Assembly: GCA_963696875.1 (NCBI GenBank)
Contig: CAVOLQ010000002.1
Span: forward strand, 310,001-374,000
Reading direction: 5' to 3'
Length of the DNA: 64,000 nt
Source: Albibacterium sp963696875
GTDB taxonomy: Bacteria > Bacteroidota > Bacteroidia > Sphingobacteriales > Sphingobacteriaceae
Shown here one piece after another: positions 8,113 to 17,171 of the stretch. Both the position numbers and the translations under genes were made by a program. Under the pieces are notes generated by a model, which saw only the letters and a program-made list of their open reading frames with translations, was not told the DNA's origin and searched no databases. Position 1 is the first letter of the stretch; every line of letters starts with the position of its first letter.

Positions 8113-9789
8113 TTAAACCTTTTTCTCGTAGCTTTCCTGATGCACTGAGGAAACTGCTCTTCCGGAAGGATCGTTTAAATTTTGGAAAGAAATATCCCAA
8201 GCTAATGCCTCAGGTGTACTACATGCGACAGAAGGCACTGAAGGCACGCATTTCGCCGCGGAATCTGAAGGAAAATGCTCTGTAAAGATCGTTCTATAAA
8301 AATATTCCTCTTTGTTTTGAGGGGTATTAATAGGGAATTTTTCTTTTGCTTTTATCAAATCCTCGTTTGATACTTTTTGGTTTGCTTGTTCTTTTAAAGT
8401 ATCGATCCAGCTGTAACCCACCCCATCTGAAAATTGCTCTTTTTGGCGCCATGCTATGCTTTCAGGAAGATAAGATTCAAATGTTTTTCTTAAGCTCCAC
8501 TTTTCCATTCTACCGTTTTTCGCCATTTTCTCTTCAGGATTAAAGGACATAGCGATATCCATAAACTCTTTATCCAAAAATGGAACTCTAGCCTCAATGC
8601 CCCAAGCTGACATTGATTTATTCGCTCTCAAACAATCGTATAAATGTAGTTTTCCTATTTTACGAACAGTTTCTTCATGAAAAGACTGTGCATTTGGTGC
8701 TTTATGGAAGTACAAATATCCTCCAAATAACTCATCTGATCCCTCTCCAGATAAAACCATTTTTATACCCATTGATTTTATAACACGAGCCAGTAGATAC
8801 ATTGGTGTTGATGCACGAATAGTGGTAACATCGTAAGTCTCTAAATGGTAGATCACATCGCGAATAGCATCAAGTCCTTCCTGAATTGTAAAGTTTATTT
8901 CATGATGTACCGTTCCGATATAATCGGCAGCCTTTTGAGCAGCAATTAAATCTGGAGATCCTTTTAAGCCTACCGCAAACGAATGTAATTGTGGATACCA
9001 TGCAGCTTCTTTATCTTCAGACTCAATTCGTCTAGAGGCGAATTTTTTAGTTATTGCAGCAATAATTGAAGAATCCAGCCCGCCGGATAATAACACTCCA
9101 TAAGGCACATCAGACATTAATTGGCGGTGAACCGCATCCTCTAAACCTTTCCTTAGCACATCAAGATCCGCTGGGTTATTTTTTACATTTTCATAATTTT
9201 CCCAGTCTCTTTTGTACCACCGTTGCATCTGTTGCCCGTCTTTGCTATAAATATAATGTCCAGGCTTAAACTCTTCATATCTAACACATACACCTTCTAG
9301 AGCCTTTAACTCAGAGGCAACAAAGAGGGTTCCTTCTACATCCCAGCCAAGATAAAGTGGCACAATTCCAATATGATCACGTGCAATAAAATAGCTGTCA
9401 TTTTCTATATCGTATAAGCAAAAAGCAAAAATTCCATTCAATTCCTCTATAAAGGCAACTCCTTTTTCCTGATATAAAGCTAATATTACTTCACTGTCTA
9501 ATTCAGTAAGAAAATTATAGTCTGGATAATTTCTCTTAAGTTGTTGGTGATTATAGATTTCACCATTTATAGCTAATACAAGATTTTCTTCCTTATTCAC
9601 TAATGGCTGCCTTCCAGATTTTGGGTCAACAATGGCTAAACGTTCATGAGATAAAATTACTTGATCGTTACTGAAGACCCCAGACCAATCAGGACCACGA
9701 TGGCGAACTTTTTTCGACATTTTTAAAACTAAAGGTCGGATTATTGAGCTTCTTCCTTTTAAATCAAAAGCACCTATTATACCACACAT
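8113..9789 (-). CDS. asnB: Asparagine synthase B (glutamine-hydrolysing)
   Basis: ATP-dependent amidation of aspartate using glutamine. Cys2 of the N-terminal MCGIIGAFD is the class II glutaminase nucleophile exposed after Met removal. The ATP pyrophosphatase loop SGGLDSS lies at residues 235-241. At 558 residues it is close to E. coli AsnB, and the C-terminal block with GRAVSSVH is the usual AsnB ending. It is monocistronic: a terminator follows, and a TTTG-N21-TATATTTG promoter lies 45-77 bases upstream. Confidence 0.95.
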   Translation of the reverse strand: MCGIIGAFDLKGRSSIIRPLVLKMSKKVRHRGPDWSGVFSNDQVILSHERLAIVDPKSGRQPLVNKEENLVLAINGEIYNHQQLKRNYPDYNFLTELDSEVILALYQEKGVAFIEELNGIFAFCLYDIENDSYFIARDHIGIVPLYLGWDVEGTLFVASELKALEGVCVRYEEFKPGHYIYSKDGQQMQRWYKRDWENYENVKNNPADLDVLRKGLEDAVHRQLMSDVPYGVLLSGGLDSSIIAAITKKFASRRIESEDKEAAWYPQLHSFAVGLKGSPDLIAAQKAADYIGTVHHEINFTIQEGLDAIRDVIYHLETYDVTTIRASTPMYLLARVIKSMGIKMVLSGEGSDELFGGYLYFHKAPNAQSFHEETVRKIGKLHLYDCLRANKSMSAWGIEARVPFLDKEFMDIAMSFNPEEKMAKNGRMEKWSLRKTFESYLPESIAWRQKEQFSDGVGYSWIDTLKEQANQKVSNEDLIKAKEKFPINTPQNKEEYFYRTIFTEHFPSDSAAKCVPSVPSVACSTPEALAWDISFQNLNDPSGRAVSSVHQESYEKKV

Positions 9790-9833
9790 ATTGTCGTTTT
9801 TTAATATTTTAATCTAGTTTATAATTATTGGAA

Positions 9834-9866
9834 CAAATATACGCTATAGTTATCTACATTTGCAAA
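9834..9866 (-). promoter_or_regulatory. asnB promoter
   Basis: On the minus strand TTTG (complement of 9863-9866), 21 bases, then TATATTTG (complement of 9834-9841). This is a full match to the Bacteroidota promoter pattern with the longer accepted spacing. Confidence 0.65.
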
Positions 9867-9941
9867 CATTTTTACAAATAAATATAAAAATGTCAATAAA
9901 ATCATGATTAAATTATTAAATCAATTATTCAATTCATCTTC

Positions 9942-10913
9942 TTATGAAGCTTTATTCATTAAGACTCGTTTAAAATAGTCTTGAATAAACCCCATCCCAT
10001 ACGCAAATAGCTGTATAAAAGAGGTTATGATAGAAAGAAGTGCTATTTTTATTGACTTACATGTTGACATTGCATGAAAAAATAGCAACATAGTGTATAA
10101 AGCGATAGTAAGATTACAAAGTCCAGCGATAGGCCATCTCAATAAATTACTTATCGCCGTAAATCCTACAAAGACAACAAATAATGATGGGAGATAGTGA
10201 ACAAATTTGAGTTCTGAAGGGAAATGCTTAAATATATTTATACGTGCACGGCCGAAAAAGTGTAATTGTCTATAAAACTGTATGAAGTTTGTTCTTCTTT
10301 TATGAAATACAATTGCAGTTGGTATCAAACCTATTTTAAATCCAGCATTGCTTATCCTAATGCTATATTCAATATCTTCTCCTAACCTTGTCAATTTGAA
10401 TCCACCTATTTTTTCCCAAACCTTTCGAGAAATTCCCATATTAAAACTACGAGGGTGAAATGTTCCTACATGTTTTTTACGTCCTCTAATTCCACCAGTT
10501 GTGAAAGGAGAGGTCATTGAATAACTAATGGCTTTTTGAATTGCAGAAAAAGACTTATGGGCTGCATCAGGACCTCCAAAAGCATCAAATTGATGCTTTA
10601 ATATATTTTCTCTAACATTCTTTAAATAGTCTTTAGGGATAAGACAATCAGAATCAAATATGATAAAATAATCGCCTTTGGCTCTTTCAAATCCATAATT
10701 ACGTGCAAAACCCTGTCCTGCATTTTCCTTTTTGTAATAGTGGATGTCTAGTTTTTCTTTATACGTATCTACAATTTCTCTAGCGTCTTCAATTGAGCCA
10801 TCTTCGATAATCAGAACTTCAAAGTCTGTGTATGCTTGCTGTGTAAGGGTAAACAATAATTCATCGATTTCCCGAGGACGATTGTAAAGAGGGATAATGA
10901 TTGAGAAAAACAT
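9942..10913 (-). CDS. Glycosyltransferase family 2 with C-terminal membrane helices
   Basis: A GT-A fold sugar transferase, 323 residues. The N-terminal SIIIPLYNRP strand, the ED pair at residues 37-38 and the DSD metal-nucleotide motif at 87-89 identify GT2. Two or three hydrophobic segments after residue 230 anchor it in the inner membrane. Its start directly abuts the stop of the upstream GT2 gene, so the two are co-transcribed. Donor and acceptor cannot be read from sequence; modification of a lipid-linked glycan is likely. Confidence 0.85.
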   Translation of the reverse strand: MFFSIIIPLYNRPREIDELLFTLTQQAYTDFEVLIIEDGSIEDAREIVDTYKEKLDIHYYKKENAGQGFARNYGFERAKGDYFIIFDSDCLIPKDYLKNVRENILKHQFDAFGGPDAAHKSFSAIQKAISYSMTSPFTTGGIRGRKKHVGTFHPRSFNMGISRKVWEKIGGFKLTRLGEDIEYSIRISNAGFKIGLIPTAIVFHKRRTNFIQFYRQLHFFGRARINIFKHFPSELKFVHYLPSLFVVFVGFTAISNLLRWPIAGLCNLTIALYTMLLFFHAMSTCKSIKIALLSIITSFIQLFAYGMGFIQDYFKRVLMNKAS

Positions 10914-11864
10914 TTAAATTACTTTTTCAATCTGATAATTATTTCTTTCAGGCACATTTCGGGAGACGAGTTCGGCTACAAAGCCTGTCAAAAAAAGCTG
11001 AAAACCAACAACAATGGCTACTAAAGCGATATAAAATAGTGGTTGATCTATTACGTCTCTATAAGGTGTATTTTTTGAGATGGCAATTAATTTTTTTGCA
11101 ACTAACCAGATGGTGATTAAGAATCCTGTAAAAAAAGACAAAAAGCCCATAGTTCCAAAAAAATGCATTGGTCGCTTGGAGAACTTGCCTACAAAAAATA
11201 TGGAAATTAGATCCAAAAAGCCATAAATAAATCTACTTAGGCCAAATTTGGTCTTCCCATATTTTCTGGGATAATGCTTAACAACCTGCTCTCCAATTGC
11301 TGTAAATCCTGCCCATTTGGCAATTACAGGAATATAACGATGCATTTCTCCATATACTTCAATGTTTTTTACAACTTCTTTGCGGTACGCCTTAAGTCCA
11401 CAATTGAAGTCATGTAGGTTGCGAATACCTGAAATCCTACGAGTCACAGAATTAAAGAGTTTTGTCGGGATTGTTTTAGATAAAGGATCGTGTCGCTTTT
11501 GCTTCCAGCCTGAAATGAGATCATAGCCTTCTTGTTTGATTCTGCGAAAAAGTTCTGGAATTTCATCGGGACTGTCTTGAAGATCGGCATCCATTGTAAT
11601 GACAACGTCTCCGGTTGCAAGGGCGAAACCAACATTTAGGGCGGCCGATTTCCCATAATTACGACGAAATTTAATAGCAGCTATTCCTTGATAATTCTTT
11701 TTTAGTGCTTCAATAACTTCCCAAGACCTATCTTTACTTCCATCGTCGACCAATATCAATTCATAACTGAAATTATTTTTCTGCATTACCGAATCAATCC
11801 ATTTGCATAACTCTGGCAATGACTCCTCTTCGTTAAATAAAGGTATTACTACTGAAATATCCAT
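10914..11864 (-). CDS. Polyprenyl-phosphate glycosyltransferase, DPM1/GtrB type
   Basis: A GT2 enzyme of 316 residues with MDISVVIPLFNEEESL at the start, the VDDGS block at 39-43 and DADLQDSP at 92-99, the pattern of dolichyl/undecaprenyl-phosphate hexose synthases. Two C-terminal membrane helices (about residues 230-254 and 265-290) match GtrB/ArnC-like members. It probably loads a sugar onto undecaprenyl phosphate for a periplasmic transferase. It lies between the DUF4199 gene (8 bases) and another GT2, an arrangement consistent with envelope glycan modification. Confidence 0.87.
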   Translation of the reverse strand: MDISVVIPLFNEEESLPELCKWIDSVMQKNNFSYELILVDDGSKDRSWEVIEALKKNYQGIAAIKFRRNYGKSAALNVGFALATGDVVITMDADLQDSPDEIPELFRRIKQEGYDLISGWKQKRHDPLSKTIPTKLFNSVTRRISGIRNLHDFNCGLKAYRKEVVKNIEVYGEMHRYIPVIAKWAGFTAIGEQVVKHYPRKYGKTKFGLSRFIYGFLDLISIFFVGKFSKRPMHFFGTMGFLSFFTGFLITIWLVAKKLIAISKNTPYRDVIDQPLFYIALVAIVVGFQLFLTGFVAELVSRNVPERNNYQIEKVI

Positions 11865-11872
11865 ATATTGGA

Positions 11873-12466
11873 TTAGTTCTCCTCTTTTTCTGAATGGGTT
11901 AAAAACACAGGCCTGTCTCTTTTAAAGATGGCTGCCCAAATAAGAGACGCAATAAAATAGGCTAAAACAGAAAACCCTAGCGATTTCACGATGTCCATAA
12001 AACCCGGATTGAGTTGTTTTTCTAATGCAATCTCTGTCTCCTCGATTGTTTTATCAATCAATTCTTGATCAGTAGTAAAGTTTTCCATCAACTCTGTAGT
12101 TGCATTTAAAGCGGCTTCAGATATCTTATTATAATAACCGGGTTCAATCCACTTTCCGAATAAAATAGAAAAGAAAAAAAGAATAACAGATGGAATAATG
12201 AATAAAACAAAGATAGCACTAATGGCTTCCCTATAAGTCCAGAAGCCACCAATCTCTTTTCTAATTTCTAAGGTAAAGTAAATTGCCAGTCCAATGCCAA
12301 TAATTGTTTGAAGAATAGATTGTTTCCAAGTACCCAATAATTGTGGTGTACCATAGTATACCAATAAGAAAATTACAATGTTAATTGCAGCCCAGATTAG
12401 CCCGTATTTCAATGCTAAGGATTTGGCAGAGACAATTTCATTTTTATCTGATAAAGCTGTGTTCAT
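11873..12466 (-). CDS. DUF4199 family membrane protein
   Basis: A 197-residue protein with four predicted membrane helices and a long soluble loop (about residues 95-145) between helices three and four, the layout of DUF4199, a Bacteroidota family of unknown function. I start it at the ATG at 12464-12466, four bases after the preceding stop. A longer in-frame version would overlap that gene by over 100 bases and adds a basic, non-conserved stretch. It lies in a run from the dihydroorotase homologue to the GT2 genes. Confidence 0.8.
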   Translation of the reverse strand: MNTALSDKNEIVSAKSLALKYGLIWAAINIVIFLLVYYGTPQLLGTWKQSILQTIIGIGLAIYFTLEIRKEIGGFWTYREAISAIFVLFIIPSVILFFFSILFGKWIEPGYYNKISEAALNATTELMENFTTDQELIDKTIEETEIALEKQLNPGFMDIVKSLGFSVLAYFIASLIWAAIFKRDRPVFLTHSEKEEN

Positions 12467-12470
12467 GTTC

Positions 12471-13145
12471 TTATTTAATTTGATTAAAAGCAATAAGTAA
12501 TGCGAAAACCGCTGTATCGAACGCTTTGTTTTTACTATTGTCCATATACTCGATAAACTGAGATTCAGTTGGTTCATTTTCATTAAAAAATGACATCATT
12601 GGATAGAATATTTCAGCAATTTCGGAGTCTGGAGGTAAACTTTCACCGATTCTTGCTATTTCAGCATAATTACTATCTATTAACGATTGATTTTCAATCA
12701 TAGGCTGGAAAATTCGATGTTCATCTTGGAATTCATCTTCATCCACTAAGAGAAATTCTATTAAATAATCGTTCAATTGAGGTTCAATTCTTTCATCTGC
12801 ACATTCGTGAAGATAAAGAAGAAGATTAAGTAGTTCTGTTCCTCGTTCTAAAGTTTGTTCTTCAATGCCCTCCCATTCTTCGGAATCCAGGTAATCATTA
12901 TCCAATTTTTCAACATCGATTGAAAAGAAGTTCATTAATAGAAGGTCGAAGTAAATCTCTCGTAGTTCCTCAAAATGAGGATAATCGTCAAATGCCTCGT
13001 CTAACAAATCCACTTTTTGTAAATAAGAAGTATCGGCATCAAAGGCTGCTTCAATCCTTTCCTGAAAAGCTTCAATAGGCTGGTTGGAAGCTAGTCCAAA
13101 TTCATGCAATGAGGCACTTAATGCTTTTTTTATCTGTCTGTCCAT
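12471..13145 (-). CDS. Conserved-looking acidic cytosolic protein, function unknown
   Basis: A 224-residue protein without signal peptide or membrane segment and very rich in Glu and Asp. It is predicted mostly helical, with an EEWEGIEEQTLERG segment near residue 90 and no catalytic motif I recognise. It is tightly packed between the dihydroorotase homologue (9 bases upstream) and the DUF4199 gene (4 bases downstream), so it is co-expressed with both. It may be an adaptor or a folding partner, but nothing in the sequence proves this. Confidence 0.7.
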   Translation of the reverse strand: MDRQIKKALSASLHEFGLASNQPIEAFQERIEAAFDADTSYLQKVDLLDEAFDDYPHFEELREIYFDLLLMNFFSIDVEKLDNDYLDSEEWEGIEEQTLERGTELLNLLLYLHECADERIEPQLNDYLIEFLLVDEDEFQDEHRIFQPMIENQSLIDSNYAEIARIGESLPPDSEIAEIFYPMMSFFNENEPTESQFIEYMDNSKNKAFDTAVFALLIAFNQIK

Positions 13146-13154
13146 GATGAAAAG

Positions 13155-14420
13155 TTAGGAGGTATAGTATTGGTTTTTATTAATCAATAAATTTACTTTC
13201 CCTTTTAATTCTCTATTAAAATAAGGGCTATTATTTGCTTTTGAACGATTGGTTTGTTTATCAAATATCCAACTTTCATCTGGATTAAACAATATTAAGT
13301 TTGCATTTGCTCCTATTGCCAACTCTGGTTGCGGAAGATTTAATATATTACGTGGATTTATACTTAACTTTTCAACAATCTTTTCTACAGATAAACCCGC
13401 CATTAATGCCAATGGAAGCACAGTTTGCAAGCCAGTTATTCCAAATTCAGCTTTTTCAAACTCAACATTTTTAAACTCTATTTCATGAGGTGTATGTTGA
13501 GACACAATTGCATCGATTGTTCCATCTTTTAATCCATTTATAATCGCTTGTCGGTCCGATTCACTCCTTAAAGGTGGTCTTACCTTGAAGTTACTATCAA
13601 AAGTCTCTACGCTTTCATCAGTAAGAACCAGATGATGCGCAGTTACATCGCACGTTACTTGAATTCCTTTATTTTTTGCCTCTCGAATGAGCTGTACTGC
13701 GCCTGCCGTACTTATCGTACTAAAATGTATTCGGGATTCATTATACTCTGCCAAAAACAAGTCTCTAGCGATCATTATTTCTTCAGCAAGGTTAGGGTTT
13801 CCTTTCATCCCAAGCATAGTACTAACAATTCCTTCATTCATTTTAGTATTTCCTGAAATACTGGAATCTTCGGCAAAAGAGAAAATTAACCCGTCAAATC
13901 CTTTACAATATAGCAGGGCTCTACTCATTAAGCTAGAATGCTGTATGGTGCGATTGCCATCACTGAAAGCAATTGCACCACCCTGCTTCATATCATATAA
14001 TTCTGCTAGATTTTCTCCCTTTCTTTCCATACTTACCGTGCCAACCGGGTGTACGTCCACCATTGAACTTTCTCCTAAGTTCTTGACATATGCTATTTCA
14101 CTACGACTTTGAAGTGGTGGAAGAGTATTAGGCTGCAACGCAAGTCCGGAAAAACCACCGGCTACCGCTGCTGCACAACCCGAAAGCATGTCTTCCTTAG
14201 TTTCTAGTCCGGGTTCACCGAAATTAACATTTAAATCAAAAAAAGCAGGTGCTAAGATATTATTTTCTGCTAAAATCACTTTAGCATTAACCTTCTTGGT
14301 TATTCCTGTTTTATTTATATCTATAATTTTTCCTTTTTGAATTAGAACGTCGACTTTTTCTTTGTAATATTCAGAATTAGGAAATAAAACATAAGCAGCC
14401 TGAATAATTAGTGTTTCCAT
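13155..14420 (-). CDS. Dihydroorotase homologue, probably catalytically inactive
   Basis: Amidohydrolase-superfamily protein of 421 residues, clearly collinear with class I dihydroorotase (PyrC of pyrimidine synthesis), including FxEDSSI, MNEGIVS and VTAHHLVLTDES blocks. Several expected zinc ligands are replaced: the HxH motif reads NVN in FDLNVNFGEPG, the HxST histidine reads T in FSTIST, and the catalytic Asp of ATDHAPH reads Q in VSQHTPH. Only the HH in TAHHL and the ED pair remain. Family knowledge includes such inactive PyrC-like partners, which scaffold aspartate transcarbamoylase in some bacteria. It may have that role, or act on a different substrate. It heads the operon running down to 9942. 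Confidence 0.85.
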   Translation of the reverse strand: METLIIQAAYVLFPNSEYYKEKVDVLIQKGKIIDINKTGITKKVNAKVILAENNILAPAFFDLNVNFGEPGLETKEDMLSGCAAAVAGGFSGLALQPNTLPPLQSRSEIAYVKNLGESSMVDVHPVGTVSMERKGENLAELYDMKQGGAIAFSDGNRTIQHSSLMSRALLYCKGFDGLIFSFAEDSSISGNTKMNEGIVSTMLGMKGNPNLAEEIMIARDLFLAEYNESRIHFSTISTAGAVQLIREAKNKGIQVTCDVTAHHLVLTDESVETFDSNFKVRPPLRSESDRQAIINGLKDGTIDAIVSQHTPHEIEFKNVEFEKAEFGITGLQTVLPLALMAGLSVEKIVEKLSINPRNILNLPQPELAIGANANLILFNPDESWIFDKQTNRSKANNSPYFNRELKGKVNLLINKNQYYTS

Positions 14421-14630
14421 GAAGTATTATAGAAGTGAACGGTTTTAAAAATATACAGCAACAAAGCAGAAAGCATAATTGAAATAAGGTTGTGTAGTAG
14501 ATTGTTGAAAAAGGATAAATTGATTTCTTCCATCAAAAGACAAAAATACAAATAACATGTTAAAATCAAGGATAAAATCGTAAATAAGCATTTTTAAATT
14601 AATAATATTATCTACATATAAATTATTAAG

Positions 14631-15362
14631 TCAGATTCTCCTCCTAATATATTTTCTGTTTAAAGTAACTATTTGAAATTTCACGGCATCGTAAAACAAC
14701 CCAATCACTAAAAATAGAGACGCCAACATTAAAGTTTTTAATCCAAAAACAGGGTATCCAAAACCTCCGACAAGTCCCCCGATAAAAAACGAAATAATAA
14801 TAATCAATCTTAGTTTGATGGATGCTCTTAATCTCTGTCGCGAGGCAGATTCTTTAAAAAAAAACAGTTGGGACAATTCAATGCCTAAATCTGTAAATAA
14901 ACCCGTAAGATGCGTGGTTCTGACAATTGACTTCGAAATGTTTGTCACTAGGGCGTTTTGCATTCCCATTGCAAATAATAAAGCACATGCAATTTCAATA
15001 GGGTAATGGTCTATCATTACAATAGGAAGTTGGGCTACGAAAGTGATGATAACTGTTTCAAAAGCAACAGGGAAAGAATACCTGAATCTCGGGTATTTTT
15101 TCGAAACTGCTTCTGTATAAAGGCTTGAGAAGAAAGCTCCGCACAGAAAAGAAAGAATAAATGCTAAATACACGAAGGCATAACCATAATTTTTACGGGA
15201 TAGATCCTCCGCAAAAAAAGCAAAATGCCCAGTAACATTTGTTGTAAGATGTCCGACAGCAAAAAAACCTGTTACGTTTACCATTCCCGCAACAAAAGAT
15301 AAAAGAAAAGCTATTTTACGATTATGAAGGGCTGTTCGCTGCCTACCTCGATGCCTAAACAT
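14631..15362 (-). CDS. DUF1275 (YoaK-like) membrane protein
   Basis: A 243-residue integral membrane protein with about six helices. The block FVAGMVNVTGFFAVGHLTTN followed by VTGHFA near residues 24-48, and GMQNALVTNISKS around residue 137, are diagnostic of DUF1275. The family's function is unsettled; transport has been proposed. It has a basic N-terminus and a basic C-terminus (RKYIRRRI), consistent with both ends inside. It is flanked by intergenic gaps and looks monocistronic. Confidence 0.85.
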   Translation of the reverse strand: MFRHRGRQRTALHNRKIAFLLSFVAGMVNVTGFFAVGHLTTNVTGHFAFFAEDLSRKNYGYAFVYLAFILSFLCGAFFSSLYTEAVSKKYPRFRYSFPVAFETVIITFVAQLPIVMIDHYPIEIACALLFAMGMQNALVTNISKSIVRTTHLTGLFTDLGIELSQLFFFKESASRQRLRASIKLRLIIIISFFIGGLVGGFGYPVFGLKTLMLASLFLVIGLFYDAVKFQIVTLNRKYIRRRI

Positions 15363-15424
15363 TAGTTAAAGAAATGATTATATTCACATACCCAATGTAA
15401 TAAATAAATATTTAAATTTAGTGA

Positions 15425-15982
15425 CTATTCAACTAAATCATGAAATTTATTAAGCTCTAGAAATCGCCAGACCATATAAGGTGTCTGTTTATTTGTCCCA
15501 GTTACTTTAAAAAGATACCTCTTTTTAAATACAAATGATATCGAGGTCGTTTCCGCATTTTCTATTGTAGTAATCGTTTTATAGCCGTCTCGTACCGTTT
15601 TAATGGTCCGCTCCACTTCGCTTTCGTTTAACTTTCTATAATTACGATTAAATAAGAGAATATTCGAAAAGCTGTTTCGAAGGTCATCTATAATACTGAT
15701 TTCATATTTATTATACCCATAAAATGCTGTAGCGCTACCAACTATTTTATCCAGCTTTATACCAGTTCTTGACAATCCACCTAGTTGTTTGGGGAATACT
15801 ATTGATAGTTTTTCCAGATCTAAGACGTGAGATTTGTCAATATTCAGTAAAGTAACTCGAGTAGAATCTACATTATCATTTTTATAATGATTATCTACTG
15901 TTATTCGTTGACAACTTAATAAAGGTATACTACTAAGTTTCATCATTAGTAAAACCAATAAATAGCTTCTGAAATTTCTCAT
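15425..15982 (-). CDS. Orphan lipoprotein, unknown function
   Basis: A 185-residue protein with a type II signal: a hydrophobic stretch from residue 7 and the lipobox LLSC with the lipidated cysteine at residue 24. The mature part is mixed alpha/beta with no domain I recognise. It contains a Gly-Arg-Thr segment around residue 68 and ends in a hydrophobic, aromatic strand. It lies 62 bases from the DUF1275 gene on the same strand and diverges from the LytTR pair over 442 bases. It could be a target of that regulator, which is inference from position. Confidence 0.65.
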   Translation of the reverse strand: MRNFRSYLLVLLMMKLSSIPLLSCQRITVDNHYKNDNVDSTRVTLLNIDKSHVLDLEKLSIVFPKQLGGLSRTGIKLDKIVGSATAFYGYNKYEISIIDDLRNSFSNILLFNRNYRKLNESEVERTIKTVRDGYKTITTIENAETTSISFVFKKRYLFKVTGTNKQTPYMVWRFLELNKFHDLVE

Positions 15983-16424
15983 TTGATAATATTTACTTAA
16001 GGTCTCATAAACCTACATAAATCTTAAAACTGAGTGTCGAGCTATTTTATAGTTTGCAACAAATAGTGTATCCGTGGCTATAATAAACTATTTATTCTAA
16101 TAAAAGCAAGGTAAGGATATAAACTCACTAACCGAAAACTCGGAGTGCTAACTGTTGAAAACTGCAACAAAAAAAAAGATTGTAAAAAATAGCACTTATG
16201 ATCAACTACTTCATTAAATGAAATGACAATTAAAAAAAGTGTAATTATTTTAAAACAATACTGATAACACGAATGTTAGAAATTAACTTTGAATGAGCGA
16301 CTTGTTGTGATAATACACAAATATACGCGTCGTCTCTACCATTTGTAATCTAATGCTTACAAATGATACAAAATAATTGCAACCGTCCAAGTTTAACAGT
16401 ATATTTAAATAAATAAAAGAAAAC
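15983..16424. other. 442-base divergent intergenic region with inverted repeat
   Basis: No gene was found here. At 16340-16365, 60 bases ahead of the LytTR regulator gene, lies a perfect 9-bp inverted repeat (catttgtaa / ttacaaatg) with an 8-base spacer, a plausible operator. TAACTTTG at 16284-16291 fits the -7 consensus, but no -33 element stands at the correct distance. The rest is AT-rich without clear structure. Confidence 0.45.
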
Positions 16425-17165
16425 ATGTTAAGGACTGTACTTATTGACGATGAGCTTAATGCCATGGAAACTCTGGAGTGGGAGCTTGTAAATCTTAAAG
16501 AAAATATACAAGTGGTTGGGAAGTTCACCGATCCTTGGAAAGCAATAAAATATATCGAAGAAAATGAAATTGACTGTGTCTTCCTTGATATTGAAATGCC
16601 TGTAATGGACGGGTTTCAATTTCTGGAAAAACTACATAAAAGGGATTTCTCTGTCATTATTACTACGGCCTACGTTAAATATGCTTTATCTGCTATTAAA
16701 GAAAGGGCAATCGACTATTTATTAAAGCCAATAGACATCGATGATTTACGAATTACGATAACTAAAGTTAAAAAAATTAAGGATGACAAATTGTATAGAG
16801 ACAAATTAGAAGACGCCTTGCAAATATTAAATTCATCCTCCTTGACAAATGAAAAGAAAATCGGAATATCTGTAGATGGTAAAATTATCTTTTTACTACC
16901 TTCCGAAATCATTTATTGCGAGAGCGATGGAAATTATTGTAGCGTCTTTTTAACACATAACAAAAAACTATTTGTCACAAAAAAACTGAAGGATATTGAA
17001 ATGCTTCTACCCCCCCATCTATTCTATAGAATTCATCATAGCTATGTTATTAACCTAGAAAAAGTACGGGAGTATTTAAAGACAGACGGCTATGTGGTTC
17101 TAGATGAAAATAAGCGAATACCGGTATCCAGACAAAAGAAATCTTTGTTTTTAGATAAGATATAA
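16425..17165 (+). CDS. LytTR family response regulator
   Basis: DNA-binding response regulator of 246 residues. The receiver domain (about 1-120) has acidic Asp8-Asp9, the phospho-acceptor Asp55 in FLDIEMP and Lys101 in LLKPID. A LytTR DNA-binding domain fills about residues 145-246, with the typical PxxxFxRIHxSYxINL-like segment. It is followed six bases later by a LytS-like sensor kinase, its evident partner. Targets are unknown; the divergent lipoprotein and the adjacent polysaccharide genes are candidates. Confidence 0.92.
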   Translation: MLRTVLIDDELNAMETLEWELVNLKENIQVVGKFTDPWKAIKYIEENEIDCVFLDIEMPVMDGFQFLEKLHKRDFSVIITTAYVKYALSAIKERAIDYLLKPIDIDDLRITITKVKKIKDDKLYRDKLEDALQILNSSSLTNEKKIGISVDGKIIFLLPSEIIYCESDGNYCSVFLTHNKKLFVTKKLKDIEMLLPPHLFYRIHHSYVINLEKVREYLKTDGYVVLDENKRIPVSRQKKSLFLDKI

Positions 17166-17171
17166 ATATAC

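Noticed and set aside
13687..14112. 141-codon plus-strand ORF across the dihydroorotase homologue
   Set aside because: It is antisense to conserved coding sequence, with biased composition and no recognisable domain.
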